From: Haliclystus octoradiatus
Taxonomy: Eukaryota > Cnidaria > Staurozoa > Stauromedusae > Haliclystidae
Direction of reading: 5' to 3'
Assembly: GCA_916610825.1 (NCBI GenBank)
Contig: OU744449.1
Coordinates: 13,348,452-13,412,451, forward strand
Length of the DNA stretch: 64,000 nucleotides
Below the pieces are notes generated by a model. The model was not told the origin of the DNA. It did no database searches and saw only the letters and a list, made by a program, of their open reading frames with translations. How positions within the stretch are numbered: the first letter of the stretch is position 1; each line of letters starts with the position of its first letter. Shown piece by piece: positions 11,112 through 36,863 of this stretch. The translations under genes were made by a program, and so were the position numbers.

Positions 11112-14100
11112 TCAAGTATGAATGCATTTTGATTTGTTAAGTAATTCATCCTTATCTAATGTATAATTACTTTCAACCCAGATCTCCTTTAGACGATGCA
11201 AGGTTTTACCAAGCATAGGTCCAGGTTTAATATTAAGAAATATTTTAATGTCTGATCCTGAAACGGGAAACACTGGAGTCTTCCAATGTCGAAGTTCATG
11301 CTCTTCTTCTGATAGTCCTAGATACGATAGCAATTGATAACAATTGATTTGCAATGCGTTTAAAGTCTGCGCGCTGTTGTGTCGAGCAAGTTGTTCTTTA
11401 CAAAATTCCAATGGTTGGGTCTGCGTTTCTCGGTTTGTAGCAATAAATCTAGCAAGTCCTCTTTCCGCATTAGATAACTTCCAAATACGGCAAATCTCTT
11501 CTGCTTCTTTGTTGCTATCTACAAATGCTGTTAAAAGTGCCACAGGCTGCATTTTAGTGAACCTTGATCGATGCCAAACTGTTGCAAAATGATCAATATG
11601 TGATGTTGAATGTTGTGGTAGACCTAATTGGAAGAAAATAGATAGCTTTCAGTTGTCAATATAAATACTCAACATAATAAAACATACAGGTTATATCAAT
11701 ACCTTCCTGCAAACTATTAGTCTGTGTTACAGACCGCGATTCATTCACAAAAGAATAGGGTCTGTGTGATTTGCACAGTTCTCTGTCCAGCCACTCTACG
11801 AAAACGTAGAGCGGAAGTTTCTGATCGATGCATGATAAATCTATTGTTCTTAGATAATAAATTCATCACCTCTGTTCCATCAATTAATTGTCATAGCTAC
11901 GAAGCCTAAAATAATAGAACTTATTGCAATCATGTCAACTGAAGTAAACAAAGTAATGTGAGAATCCCGGTGAGAATCACCTTAATCTTGCATAATTATG
12001 TGACATCAATCTTATTCTGATACGAGGGCCGGACAGAGAAACCGAGCAATTCACACAGACCCTATTCTTTCGTGAATGAATCACGGTCTGTAGCGAAGGC
12101 TAGCCAACTATAATTTTACAAGTTTACAGTATCTTGGGTAAAGTGATTTGATTCAAAATGTCACATTCCCTATTCTAAAGTTAAATGAAAATCCTGCATA
12201 ACAAAATTCGTGGAGGTCTAGAGGCCTATGCCTCAACAAATTTCATTCTATTGTCTTTTGCGTTCTAGAAAATATAGGCCAACAATCGTATTCCTCCACA
12301 ACCACTGAATGAAGGTTTGTATCGTAAATTGTCTTATTAACAAGTTTCTTTGTCAGATATGTCTGACCGACGGCACATTCTTCTAATGTGACAGTCTATA
12401 GTACTACTAAATAAATTTATAACAGCAGTTAATAAATTAACTACAATCATTTCCGGAAACTAACACGAGAAACTCATTATAGCAGCTACCCTGAAGTTTA
12501 GTTTGAAAGATACATTGCTTGTTTGCTTGCAAGAAAATTTCAATATTATGTGACAGAGGCAATTTAAATTCCATAATTATCTTGAAATATGAGTAACCCT
12601 AAAACGTTTTATGTTTCTGCCTGTAAAATAAAAACGAGAAAATTAAATAACAATCTTTTTCAGAATGATTGCTTTAATGATCAGCTAAAGATTCAGACGT
12701 AAATTTTATGAAGATTTGAGATCGATCCAAGAAAAGAGATACATCTCTAAAGTCAAAATAATGCACTTTTAAAACTTTTTCAAGGCAGCAACACCTGTGT
12801 ATCTGTGCATAGGCTACTGTAGTTGATGGGAATCATAAATACTTCTGCCTGACAACAGCGCTCAATGACTAGGCTAAACTGTAATGACGTGCCAACAGCA
12901 GATACACTTGACAGAAAAATGATCAAAAATGAATATTTCCAACTTCAAAGACTTCATCTCTCTACTTGGATCTTGAGTCTTGAACCTTGAAACAATGTTA
13001 TTTGACTCCTCCATTTCTTTTTCAGAGTGACACAAAAATAATCCCAATTGATTTGCGTTTTTGGAGAGGAAATGATTGCGCAAAGCAACAACCCAAGAGA
13101 AACATGTACAAATCAAACATCTTTGTCTATCTAAAGAAGCGATCTTCCAATATCCGGGATATACCCTGTGAATAAAATGTAATCTGTGGCAGTTAATTTA
13201 ATTCTGATCCTGAATAGAAATTACTCATTGTGTTACTTTAGCTTTGTATATATTCACTAGCACATTCACAATTTGCCACAGGCTACGGGGCCTTAGTGTA
13301 GTGGTTAGGGTGTTGGACCTCGGCCTACAGGGTCTTGGGTTATTGAACCTGTGGTATTGAATATGTGGTACAAAGAATTCTACTTTCAGTGCAGTAGGCT
13401 ATCTGGTTGTTAAAAAAACTCTAAAACAAAAAACAGGCACACAGGGTTAACTTTCAGAAAAGAAATTGTAGAAATTTCACATACCAATTGCTTTGCTTAC
13501 TCCGAGATCATAAATATACTTCATTAAACTTGGCGCATGGTTTCCACATAATATGCCACCCATTTCAACCCATATCCTTTCAACAGCAACTTGCTTCAAA
13601 CCATGACAAGTTTCCTTGATAATATCCAACGTATTCTGGTCATGATCATCAGGATTCATGGCAATACGGCCGTAGAATCTGAAATATCTCAATATCCTTA
13701 AATAATCTTCTTTGATTCTTTGAGTTGCATCACCAACAAAACGTATTTTCCTTGCATTTAAATCTTCTGTACCATGAAAATAATCATATAAATTACCATT
13801 GATATCAAGACTCATAGCATTAATTGTCAAATCACGACGTTCAGCATCAAGCTTCCAATCGTGGGTAAATTCAACTTTAGCTTTACGACCAAAAGTTTCC
13901 ACATCAATTCTTAATGTTGTTACCTCAAAATCATAACCATTTATATGCGCTGTAAGGGTACCATGCTGCAATCCTGTTTCGATATAATGAATGCACTCTG
14001 CTTTAAATATCTTTATCATTTCATCTGGCGTAGCGTTTGTACTTAAATCAATGTCTTTTGGTCCACCAGCCCCAACAAGGATGTCTCTGACGGCACCACC

Positions 14101-14373
14101 AACAATTCTGATGGAATATCCACGGGATTCAAAGATATTAATTACTTGATGTAGCTCTGGGGATAACAAAGCTTTAAAAGATCTATTATCAGCAATATTC
14201 AAAACTTTTGCTTCACAATTTGTGGAAGCCATACATTTACTCTCCATTACAGCTTTGTATGTTGAAGCTTTTCTTATTATGAAAACTGTTTTATGTTGTT
14301 TGATGTGAAGGTGATAGACTTTCAGAAAATGTTGCAAGGTGTTTATCTTGAGAAATCTTGTTGAATGTGACAT
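11112..14373 (-). CDS. TRNT1: CCA tRNA nucleotidyltransferase 1 (TRNT1), 2 coding exons
   Basis: Exons on the minus strand are 14373-13485 and 11623-11112 (stop TGA). Together they give 466 residues; the vertebrate enzyme is about 434, and the extra length is N-terminal. The protein adds CCA to tRNA 3' ends in mitochondria and nucleus/cytosol. Visible class II nucleotidyltransferase motifs are GGAVRD (92-97), the metal-binding DID (107-109), RRDLTINA (169-176) and EDYLRILRYFRF (212-223). The basic start rich in Lys/His/Arg suits a mitochondrial presequence. Internal Met codons near residues 43 and 48 could start a cytosolic form. The junction reads AIG|LPQH, a conserved family stretch. The intron holds a mariner-type MITE and a tRNA-like SINE head. 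Confidence 0.93.
11730..12090. mobile_element. MITE with about 65-bp TIRs and TA target duplication
   Basis: The left end from CAGACCGCGATTCATTCAC pairs with an inverted right end reading CAGACCGTGATTCATTCAC, and similarity continues through GAATAGGGTCTGTGTGA to about 65 bp. TA dinucleotides flank it (11728-11729, 12091-12092), as for Tc1/mariner elements. It is 361 bp long, has no coding capacity and lies in the TRNT1 intron. Confidence 0.8.
13287..13352 (+). mobile_element. tRNA-like SINE head (weak)
   Basis: CCTTAGTGTAGTGGTTAGG resembles a tRNA D-arm/A box, and about 35 bases later GGGTTATTGAACC is a poor B box. The cloverleaf is not complete, so a SINE remnant is more likely than a working tRNA. 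Confidence 0.35.
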
Positions 14374-14545
14374 GTAATTATTTCATTCATCAAAATAATG
14401 ATGACTATGAATCCTTACTTACTGCCTAAAAATAAAAACAGACACACTTTCTGAATTAAATTACCGTAAGGATATTTAAAACATTGCCTTGGAAAAGGTA
14501 TTTCTATTAAATAGTTATGGGAAACAGACTACTCTGTGAAAAGAT

Positions 14546-14733
14546 GTTCATGAGTTCATGAACATGAAATTTCCCAAAAGTTCATGAACTATGCATGAAC
14601 TGTTGGTTTATGAACTGTTCATGATCTTTCAGGCAATTTTACAATCATGAACCAGTTTATGAACCGGTTTATGAAGTGTTCATGAACTCTTTGTGAATGT
14701 GTTCATGAACTCAAAAAAAATGTTCATGAACTG
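14546..14733. repeat. GTTCATGAAC-type dispersed repeat upstream of TRNT1
   Basis: About ten forms of (G/T)TTCATGAAC(T/A) and TTTATGAAC occur in 190 bp, 170-360 bp upstream of the TRNT1 start codon. It may overlap the TRNT1 promoter. Confidence 0.75.
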
Positions 14734-16950
14734 ATGGAATATCTTCACAGGGGAAGTTACATTGATAGGCTATAAATAGATAACAATTACAAAGTGGATG
14801 ATGTTCCTGCAGTCTTAACCCTAAGCGATAGAGATAATGTTCTGTTTGTCTTTTCGACACCCAAATTGTGTTGTTTGTTTTCTCTCATATTCATCACATT
14901 CGTTCAAGAATAATTAAGTTAATATACATTAATACAGTTGATACAACAAAACATAACATACCTTGATATCGTTTCACAAAAATTTAAAAAAATTAATATA
15001 TTGTAGGCCTACGGTGATTAATATTGCTAATAATATTTGATGAAATATTCAAAATTTCAGATTGCTTCAAAACAAATCAAACTAACACAATATATCTAAT
15101 ATTAACAAATAAGATTCAAGAAAGCAAACATTTTCAACAACAAAAATTCAGAAGAAAATGTTCAAATGACTGAGCCTTTACTTGGACGTTATGTTAAAAG
15201 AATAAATTTGTGTTGCGATGGTAGCTGATAATCATTTGATCAAATAATTTTAGGTGGGCGTTTTGAATAGCACCTGTGTCCTTTCTATAATACAAACAAT
15301 GACTTTACTTGAACATTGTAAGGTACTGCAGTAATTTACGGAAACCGGTGTTGTCAACATGTGCATATTGTTTTTTCTCAAAATTTACTTATTTGAGCCC
15401 CAGTCTGCAAATAATGGCAATCTCATTGAAATCTCGAGGCAGCAGCGTCGAAAAAAGTTAAGGGTAGGGGCGACAACTGATCAAATTGACTTTAAGGGCG
15501 CCAAAATCCATCATTTCAGCAAAAATTATGAAGAAAATGACAAAAAAAACTAATTTTTGATGCAAACTGTAGCTTCAGGGACTGCAATCATGAGTCGTTG
15601 TCATGTCACTTTGTTTTGATTTTTGTTGTCTTCTCCTGGGTTTCTCTGTAGCCTACTATTGTATTGCACATGTAAACTCAATATATATAATAATATTTAT
15701 TGCAATAATATGCAAGCGGTCTCTGTGACCAAATCACCTTTGTTTGATTATTATAATACTCCTTCTCCAAGGTGCACTTTCCAAACTTCTAATGTGTTTT
15801 TGTGGGTATCTAAAGGCCTTTGACCATGTCAACGATAATTTTTTACTGCTAAAAACGCATTTAAATTGACTAAATTAAAAAAATTGCCCATAAACTGCAA
15901 TTTAAAAAAAAAAAAAAATCACAAGGAAGTTCCATGAAAATAAACTGTGTTGCCTTTGTTCTCTTTCTTTTGTTATGAAGAAATGTCTATAGTAGCCTAT
16001 TGAAGAATTTTCGCGCTTTGCTGATCATAAGACAGTGTGCAAAAGTATTTTGATATCTGCAAATATTTTTATTGTGAAAGTATTTCAATTTCGTCTAGAA
16101 GGAGAAGAGGTACTGTCAGATCCCACAATACACTCTAAGGCTCACAAACAGAAGAAACAATTCTCTGTAAGTATTTTACAACTTTAATGTCTGAATGTTT
16201 TATGTAAAGTCTGTCAAAGTCACTACAGGACACTGGTGGCAATCGTTACTTTTAGTTTTGCTTTAAGTATCATAATCCCTGATAGCTTATTTGTTATTAA
16301 CTCATCGTTGGCAGAAAGGATTACTGTGTTGCCATTCTGTATCAGCAGTTCTGTTGTCCACACTACACACACAGAGATTTGACCCGTAACCACAAATACA
16401 AAATCTGAGTTGTAATTTAGCAGATATAAATTTATCGTAAAGTACATTTTTGATGAGACATACATTGACAACAACACATGGTTGACATTAATCATCTATA
16501 TAAGAGGTAGGTGAATGGTGACGACTATAGACAGGTGTCCTCTCTGTGAGATGTTATTAAAGTTAATAAAATTTTGGAGTTTGGGTCTCTCATTTATGTA
16601 ATTACTTTATCAAATATTCAAATTTCAGAAACACCTGTTGTTCTTACCACTCAATGATTCATGCAGAGATTCACTCAACCGATACAGCAATAATATTTAC
16701 ATACCACATACATTTACATTTCACTGTGAAAACCAGTTCAAAACCAGTTTAACTGGTTAACTAACATACAATCCATATTAACTTCATTCGAACTATGTAG
16801 TCAACATACCATTCACTTATACATAGGCCTAACCCATATTTATTTCATTCGAAATATGTAGTAGCCTACAATTGAGAATCAATCTCATTTTTACTATGAT
16901 ACTTGACCTGTATGTAAGGATTAATTATCAAAACCGAAATGCATTATCAG
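14734..16950. other. Intergenic; no convincing gene
   Basis: AT-rich DNA with a run of A near 15904-15917. A 68-base open segment at 16099-16166 has an AG acceptor and a GTAAGT donor and could be an exon, but its phase does not join to the bZIP exon without a stop. Nothing else is recognised. Confidence 0.3.
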
Positions 16951-16958
16951 TGTTGTTC

Positions 16959-17761
16959 TAGCCTGCGTCCAAACTAAAACGTTTCTTTAAGGAAAGTGTA
17001 AAGTCTGCGTAGCCGACCAAGCAAAGCTGTTTTGCTGACACTGCGCTAGACTGGTGCCGCCTTATAAAAACCTTAATATCTGGTCTCAGTTGTGTGAGTG
17101 AAAATCACGTTTACATGTTAAACATTGAAAAACACTCAAACTTGGGAATCGATCGTCGAAAACAGACAAAGTTTGTGACACCCGTTTGAGGGAAAAATTG
17201 GGTAGAAAATTGTCTTGCTTGTATAGTTTATTGTCTAACCGAAGAAGAAGTTGATCATTTGTGTTTCGGTGTTATAAAATACCAATGTCATAATTCTTTC
17301 TATAGTGACATTCCTACTCGCTCACCAAATGTTCGAAGTGTTCCGTACGTTCGAAAAGGATTGATACAAATCCATACGAAAATAAAACATGAGTTGTCAA
17401 TAGCTTCTTTGAATTTTTCTTCACTGAACTATAACTTTAAACAATCCAGCGAATTTTACCATAACTGGATTATAAAATAAATTTAACCCACTCACAAATA
17501 CGTCGTATATTTTCATCAAGTGAGATTGCTTTCCAAATCCGAAAGTATTCCGAAATGTGTCCCCACTTTTGTTTACCACATGACTGATACCGACAATCTG
17601 ATTGGCTGACATCAAATAAAAAACATGAGAGAAAAGCTAACCAATAGGATTGAGTCACTGCTTTTGCAAGTCTAGTGCAGTGTCAGCAAAATAGCTTTGT
17701 TTGCTCGGCTACGTAGACTTAACACTTTCCTTAAGAAATGTTTTAGTCTAGATGCAGGCTA
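16959..17761. mobile_element. TIR element (about 95-bp TIRs) with 8-bp target duplication
   Basis: The left end begins TAGCCTGCGTCCAAACTAAA. The inverted right end begins TAGCCTGCATCTAGACTAAA. Similarity runs on through TTAAGGAAAGTGT and GCTGACACTGC. Flanks are tgttgttc (16951-16958) and tgttgctc (17762-17769), an 8-bp duplication with one change, as in hAT elements. A 74-codon open stretch inside shows no recognised domain. Confidence 0.8.
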
Positions 17762-17839
17762 TGTTGCTCTTCATTTTTAATTTCTTTTCATGACCCTTTT
17801 GTTTTATTGACATTCTCTTTGAAAAGTTTTACTGCAGAC

Positions 17840-17939
17840 TATATCCTAACTCAAAAAAGAGCGAAGTGACCTCTTTGAAGAAGCCGAAGACTGACTGGCC
17901 TCGGGCTCAGGCCACAAGCCGAAGGCTTGTTAGGATATA
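17840..17939. repeat. 100-bp inverted-repeat unit
   Basis: TATATCCTAAC at 17840-17850 is matched by GTTAGGATATA at 17929-17939. Between them lie CCGAAG-containing direct and inverted pieces. A small MITE or hairpin. Confidence 0.6.
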
Positions 17940-18411
17940 ATAGTGAGATAAAAACGGAAATGTGGGATATATAATGTTAACAAACAAACTTTTCAGTCTG
18001 GTTAGGGACTAAAATTTCTTGGATATCCATTCATATAGGCTGAATGGACAAAATATTTAACAAATCTATTCTATTTATAACAAATATTGATGAATCTTTT
18101 TTAAATCGACATTGCCCCCTCCCACATGACCAGGAAAACAGTAAACTGAGTAACTGACAGTCTGACCTGTATGACACCCTGTCCCTATGTGAGTTTGCTG
18201 GCAGCTGTGGGAAGCTCAAGCTGAGTGTGGGGCTAAATGATGTTCATATAAGAGGACTTGGAATCGTTAAGGTCACTTTGGCTTAATTTGACGCGCTGGT
18301 AATGATAAAGATACTCACGTCAAACTATTTCATTGGCAGTGTTCTATTCATCAAACTCCATTCTGACAAAGGATTCTGACGTAGAATTTCGAGCGCTGAT
18401 GCAAGTGCCTC
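17940..18411. other. Intergenic; nothing recognised
   Basis: No gene, repeat or RNA was recognised between the small inverted repeat and the end of the minus-strand ORF. Confidence 0.3.
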
Positions 18412-18753
18412 TTAAAATTCGTGAACAAGAGACTGTGGAGGACAGCGGTTTCCAACGTCGCTGAATGTGAAAATTTGAAGAACTCTTTGTTTCTGATCCA
18501 GATACTGCTTTGCAATTTCTGTGTGTCTTCTGCTTTTATCGTATTTACAAATTGCCCAGAAGGCTAAACCTCTGATGGTTGGTGGTACAAATACCAGAGG
18601 AACAACTCCTTCAATTATGAAATGTGTTAGAAGTAAAAGAGACGAGATAAATGTAGTCGAAGATAGAGGAAGCGAATTTATGAACAAGATGGCGATGGAT
18701 TCATCATTATCGTCGCTCCTTGGTTCTGAATCCAAGTATTGTGTTTGACCCAT
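18412..18753 (-). CDS. Hypothetical one-exon membrane protein (113 aa)
   Basis: An ATG-initiated ORF of 113 codons runs from CAT at 18751-18753 to TAA at 18412. The N-terminus is acidic (SEPRSDDNDES), followed by two hydrophobic stretches (residues about 23-48 and 50-70) ending in RGLAFWAICKY, then a charged amphipathic segment (RRHTEIAKQYLDQKQRV). This layout looks like a small membrane protein rather than random sequence, but I do not recognise a family. On the other strand a shorter open stretch contains AAGATGGCGATGG, a YY1-like promoter or start motif, so this region could instead be a 5' exon of a plus-strand gene. Confidence 0.35.
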   Translation of the reverse strand: MGQTQYLDSEPRSDDNDESIAILFINSLPLSSTTFISSLLLLTHFIIEGVVPLVFVPPTIRGLAFWAICKYDKSRRHTEIAKQYLDQKQRVLQIFTFSDVGNRCPPQSLVHEF

Positions 18754-18759
18754 GTAGGT

Positions 18760-19755
18760 TTGTCTGTTTTTCGATTTCTGAATGCGTAACCTTCTCTATT
18801 CTGTAATATAAGAACTGTATAAGCCGTAAAGTAGCCAATCCAATGATGTCAACAATCAAATTACAAATTCTAATTCTAACAACCTGGCCCAAACAATGCA
18901 GCCCGGCCAAATGATATTTATTTCGCCAACATTCAATGTCATTTAGATGAATTCCACCTTTTGGGGTTTTGAAAAAAAGTTAAAGTGTATGTCTCGCCTT
19001 TTTTAAAAAACGGATTTGGGTAGAACTTATTTTTCTATTCGTACATGTTGTTGTTGAGTTTTTACACAGTTCGACTCTTTCCCTGTCAAAATTGACCTCA
19101 AACATGGCATTTTGGAGATTCTCTTATCCCACTTTTTGAAACCAAAAAAGGAACACTTTTATTTTACAAAGGAGAATTTGACCGTGATTTTTTGCCAACA
19201 TTCTACATTTTAATTGCTACACGCAAAGAAATGTCGGAATCCTTTTACTCTTTATCATTAAAAATTTAACTGTTCATCCCGATCCTGGCAGCTATTTTTC
19301 TTATAGTATAGCATATTCCACGAAGAGCTATATACCTTCAAAATTGTAACTTTTCGTTTTAGCACATACTAAAAAAGATCAAAAATACGATAAAAAAGAT
19401 CTACACTTACATAACAGAACACAGTATAAATAATAAAGTATTTTACTGTACAACAAAAACCGTTAATGAAGCAAAACTGTATACGATTGATTGATCCGCA
19501 ATTTCATAATCGATTATAAAAACTTGATTGATTAATAATCAATGAATTGGACCAACCGCTAGATTAATATCACAATTTTTGCTGTACTTTGTACCAAATG
19601 CATTCCCCTTGCAGTCCATTCTCCGTAATCTGACATTGATGCAGAAATTCTATAAAAAGTATATTTTTTTGTATTCTTATTATATTCAAAATCAAGCAAT
19701 AAATTGGAGTATCTGATTTCTGATGGTGGTGATGTTCTCTTGATTGTGTTTTCAG
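18760..19755. other. Region upstream of the bZIP exon; missing 5' exon(s) not found
   Basis: The bZIP exon at 19756 starts in phase 1 and needs at least one 5' exon. I found no ATG-containing exon with a good donor in the right phase here. AT-rich, no other feature. Confidence 0.3.
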
Positions 19756-20546
19756 GTGCTATCGTCAACATCCAAACTGTGGATGATGACGAAAGTGGTA
19801 ATGTGCTGTTCCAAGATGGAATTAGCAAAAGACGTTATTTTAATGACTTTGGGAAATGTGTATCAGATTTTCATGGAATCCAAACATTGACTAAAGATAT
19901 TTCTTTCCAACAGTGTGAGAATGACGTATGCATGATCTCATCAAGTTCATTGTGTACTGATACAGAATTCATATGTGCGTCTGAGATTCTGTTTGACCAA
20001 AGAGGAGAGATGCACACTAGTAATGACAAACATGGTATCACTTGTAAAGTCATAAGTGATGTCTTGTTGTCTGCTTCTGAAGCAAGCGAACAATGGAATG
20101 ATCTGTCAGATAACTCAAACCCTGTAAAATCTTGTTTTCTCACTCCCCCATTATCACCCCAGCAACTAAACACAGAATCATCTTACTCTCTTGGAATTGA
20201 TAGTATTGGAGAACTTTGTACATCAAAATTTGATGCTGCTTATGTTGATACTAAGGTGTTACAAAAAGCAAAGAATATAGTTAGATCAGGAAATAAAGCA
20301 AAATGTGGACGGAAAAGAAAATATGAATGTGGAGATACACCGGAGGAAGAGCAAATTTTGCAAAAAGATAGGAATAATAAAGCCTGTCAAAAATTCAGAC
20401 AAACAAAGAAAGAAAAAATTAATGAATTGTTTACTAAAGCTGAAAGACTAGAATCTGAAAATCAAAAGCTCCGAGACAATCTGTCAAACTTAGAAAAAGA
20501 ACTCTTAATTTTAAAGGGAGTTTTGGCAAAAGTTTCGATGGTGTAA
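19756..20546 (+). CDS. bZIP transcription factor, ATF4/ATF5-like (3' terminal exon)
   Basis: The exon follows a TTGTGTTTTCAG acceptor and codes for about 263 residues to TAA. The basic region RNNKACQKFRQTKKEK is followed by a leucine zipper with Leu at five heptad positions (ELFTKAERL..ENQKL..NL..EL). The RQxKK pattern and the C-terminal position of the bZIP suit ATF4/ATF5; C/EBP-gamma-like is the main alternative. Ahead of it lie a KRKYE nuclear-localisation-like patch and a TPPLSP motif that could be phosphorylated. Such factors bind DNA as dimers in stress responses. The upstream frame is closed by a stop at 19653-19655, so the true start is in an exon I could not place; in-frame ATGs within the exon occur only downstream. 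Confidence 0.7.
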
Positions 20547-20650
20547 ATTATTATAGTATTTCTCAATTTTTTATAGTCCTCTTGCGTTGTGGTGTTATAT
20601 GGAAATAGCAACATTCCGTATGACGCTTGTTAGCTTACGTTTTTGTTATA

Positions 20651-20656
20651 AATAAA
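20651..20656 (+). terminator. Polyadenylation signal AATAAA of the bZIP gene
   Basis: AATAAA lies 105 bp after the bZIP stop codon, the first canonical signal downstream. Confidence 0.5.
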
Positions 20657-20725
20657 TGATAATGCATTTGAATTGTATTGTAAATGCATTAATTTCTTAT
20701 ATTAATTGGGAGGTTCTTAATTTCG

Positions 20726-20911
20726 ACTTCATTATACTGTAGTAGCGACAAATAAAACACACAATAATCTGCAACGGTTTCGATTTTTTATTCTTAAATC
20801 ATCGTCAGGCAAGTATCTCTTTTACTTGCCTGGCGATGATTTAAGAGTAAATTGAAACGGTTGCAGATTATGGTGTGTTTTATCAGTCGCTGCTACTATG
20901 TATAATGAAGT
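20726..20911. mobile_element. Palindromic foldback MITE
   Basis: Left arm from ACTTCATTATAC through ACACAATAATCTGCAACGG and AAATCATCGTCAGGCAAGTA; the right arm is its near-perfect inverse. The full unit of about 186 bp can fold into one long hairpin. The ACACACAATAAT..GCAAC..GTTTCGATTT end is shared with the 1.3 kb palindrome at 54149-55446. Confidence 0.8.
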
Positions 20912-21664
20912 ATTAATTTCTTAATAATTATATTGTAAACAGCTGATATAATATACAGCCTTAAAATATTCACTCAACATTTTGCAATACAAAGTTTATA
21001 TAATGTACAGCATGCTAATGAAAATGAACGTAATAAACTTTTGGTTAACATACCATGGACTTTTATTGACACCGTATTATCAAGTATTGATTAATTAAGT
21101 AACCCTCTATATTCCTTAATATCCTACCCAAACAAAGCTTTTCCTCTGATATTGTAGAGAAGCATTTGTAGTTTTTATCTTTGAAAATTTAAATGTAGCT
21201 GAAATTTATGGCAGAATTCAAATTGTATTGGTACTTGCATTCGTTCAGTTTTTCCAAAGTATGTATTCCTGGCAAAGCTGACCAACCTTTCACAGTGACC
21301 ACTGACCACATTCATGGGCCACAAAACAGGTGTCAGCTTGAATATTTAAAAATGATGTGATAGCAATTCAGATACATGAGAAACGCAATACTTCGGAGAG
21401 TGAGAAAACGTCGTTCTTCCAGTAATGCGTAAAATCCAACCAAATGCAGCGAAACTCACCTCAATCAATCTGATTATGATTATGATCTGATTATACATTA
21501 CAGGCATTGTGACGTCAATTGAGTAAGTACGAAAGTGAGGCTAACTTGCATTCTGGGATTGAGATCGTGAAGAAAATTTGTACTGTCAACTTCAACATGG
21601 AGGACAAAACTCAGTAACAATATACCAAATTTAACTGAGATTTACTTGCAAATCAATCACTAAA
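20912..21664. other. Intergenic region and PSMC5 5' flank
   Basis: No further gene is seen. The last 200 bp before 21665 contain a TGACGTCA palindrome (CRE-like, about 21511) and stops in the PSMC5 frame, which support the ATG at 21665 as the first possible start. Confidence 0.35.
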
Positions 21665-35117
<13,453 letters not shown>

Positions 35118-36740
35118 TAGGATTGCCTTTTTGTTAGATATTAATTAAAAAAAAACTGCTGCAGAAATGGATATTATTGAACTTGGTTACTAATTGACAA
35201 AATATGAAGAATTGAAAGTATTGCTTCATCCTGGTATTTACTCTGGACTCAGTCGCTTAACATTCTCTCTCTCTATCATTTCAAAGTACCAATTCAAAAC
35301 ACAATTTCATTCAAAGTCTATTTTGTGATCCATGTGCAACAGCAACAACAACGAAAAAAGACTTACCTGGTTGTTGTTGTTGTTGTTGTTATGGTAACAC
35401 ATGATGTCCCCATCGCTACGGCCTGCAAAGAGGAACAATTATGATGTCGATGATTCTTAGTCTTTATGCTGGTACATTATATGTCATTTCAGGCATGTTT
35501 TCCAAAATGTATTTATCTATGATAGTACATAATATGATGTTATATTATGTCTGCACTGTCTGTCTCTCTCTTCATGTTTTTCTTGATGAATTATCAATCT
35601 CTTTACTCTTTTACTTTGCGACTTATTACTAAGAAGCCTGCGTGGAGCCACACTTTTTCGTATAGTCAATAATATACGAAGAAAAGGTCTTGCTGTATCG
35701 TGATAGACTTAAAAGTAAGTCTAGTCTATGGACTGCATGCAGGCAACATTGAATTTAATATTCATTTCTACTGAAATAGCTTGCATTTTTGCGTTGATTT
35801 CTTATGCGTCTATCAGCAGCTTTCCGGGGGTAACCCCCTGGGAACCTCCGGGCTCCCAGGGGATTAGTAGAGTCTTGTTAAGAAATAGATGCCCTACGGG
35901 GAAGGGGTTTTGTCTTCTTTTGAAAATTTTATTTATACCCCCGGGCAATGTAATTTACGATCAGCAGGTTTTTATAAAAAATATTGCTGTCAGAATTGTT
36001 GTACATTGCACATTTATGTATAAGAAATTGTATTAGTATTTTTGCTGTCATATTCATTTGCTGCAGATATTCCCTAATTTGAACAATTTGAACATTGAAA
36101 TTTAGATTAATTTTTATAATCAAAATAATGTTACTGATAATATCCAATCCCATGTTAACTCTATTATGCATATTTGTGAATTTCTTATTTATTAGATACA
36201 TTATTACTTTGAATTTGTTAATGAAAGCTAAATATGTCCGGCCCCGGGGGAAGGGGAATTGCACAATGTGCCCTCACCCAGGGGACTTAAGGTGAGACCA
36301 ATTTTGCAAATCCGCGGGGGTCCAATCTACTTTTAAATTTGTGTTATTATGACAGATAATCAATAAGTCAATAATAGCTAGTTCAGGACATTACTCAACC
36401 GTTCGTAAATGCCATATTCTTCCAATTTAATGTCAACTGAAATTAGACGCGGGGATTGACGAGAAACTAGAGCTACAGTACTGGTATCAATTTATTTAGC
36501 CTATAAAATAAGTACAAAATTGCTAGTTTAACCCCAACATTGTTGACATAGCTGTAAGCGCTCTCGTGCACGGCCATGTCTGAAATATGTATGTTTAACA
36601 TCCTTTTCGATATAACGTGATGAATTTGAATTTTATGTAGTGTGATATATATAAACTCTGAAGATACTTTATTGCTATAGCTAATTAATTCGCATGATTA
36701 GTATTAGACGTGTCAATCATTGCAAAGGGATTGGTGCAGA
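35118..36740. other. Intergenic: (GTT)n tract and a G/C-rich repeat block
   Basis: A short GTTGTTGTT run (about 35371-35392) faces an upstream CAACAACAAC, so the pair could form a hairpin. At 35820-35945 and 36235-36320 there are unusual G- and C-runs (CCGGGGGTAACCCCCTGGG, GGCCCCGGGGGAAGGGG) in otherwise AT-rich DNA, probably pieces of an unrecognised repeat. No gene seen. Confidence 0.4.
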
Positions 36741-36743
36741 GTG

Positions 36744-36750
36744 TATAAAA
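36744..36750 (+). promoter_or_regulatory. TATA box of the AQP11-like gene
   Basis: TATAAAA lies 114 bp upstream of the ATG at 36864; transcription would start near 36775. It is a good match in the right place. Confidence 0.5.
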
Positions 36751-36863
36751 GTTCAAGAAAATCAACACACGATTCAACTTGGAACGCAGTGGTGCCAAAA
36801 CACAACTATTAGCCTATACATTATATCTGATTTCATACATTTACCTTGACATCCACAAACGTA

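Noticed and set aside
16099-16166. Possible 5' exon of the bZIP gene
   Set aside because: Joining it in the phase required at 19756 puts a TAA in frame; it could only be untranslated, and there is no other evidence.
35820-36320. G-quadruplex regulatory island near the aquaporin gene
   Set aside because: G-runs are few and separated; they look like fragments of an unidentified repeat rather than four ordered G-tracts.
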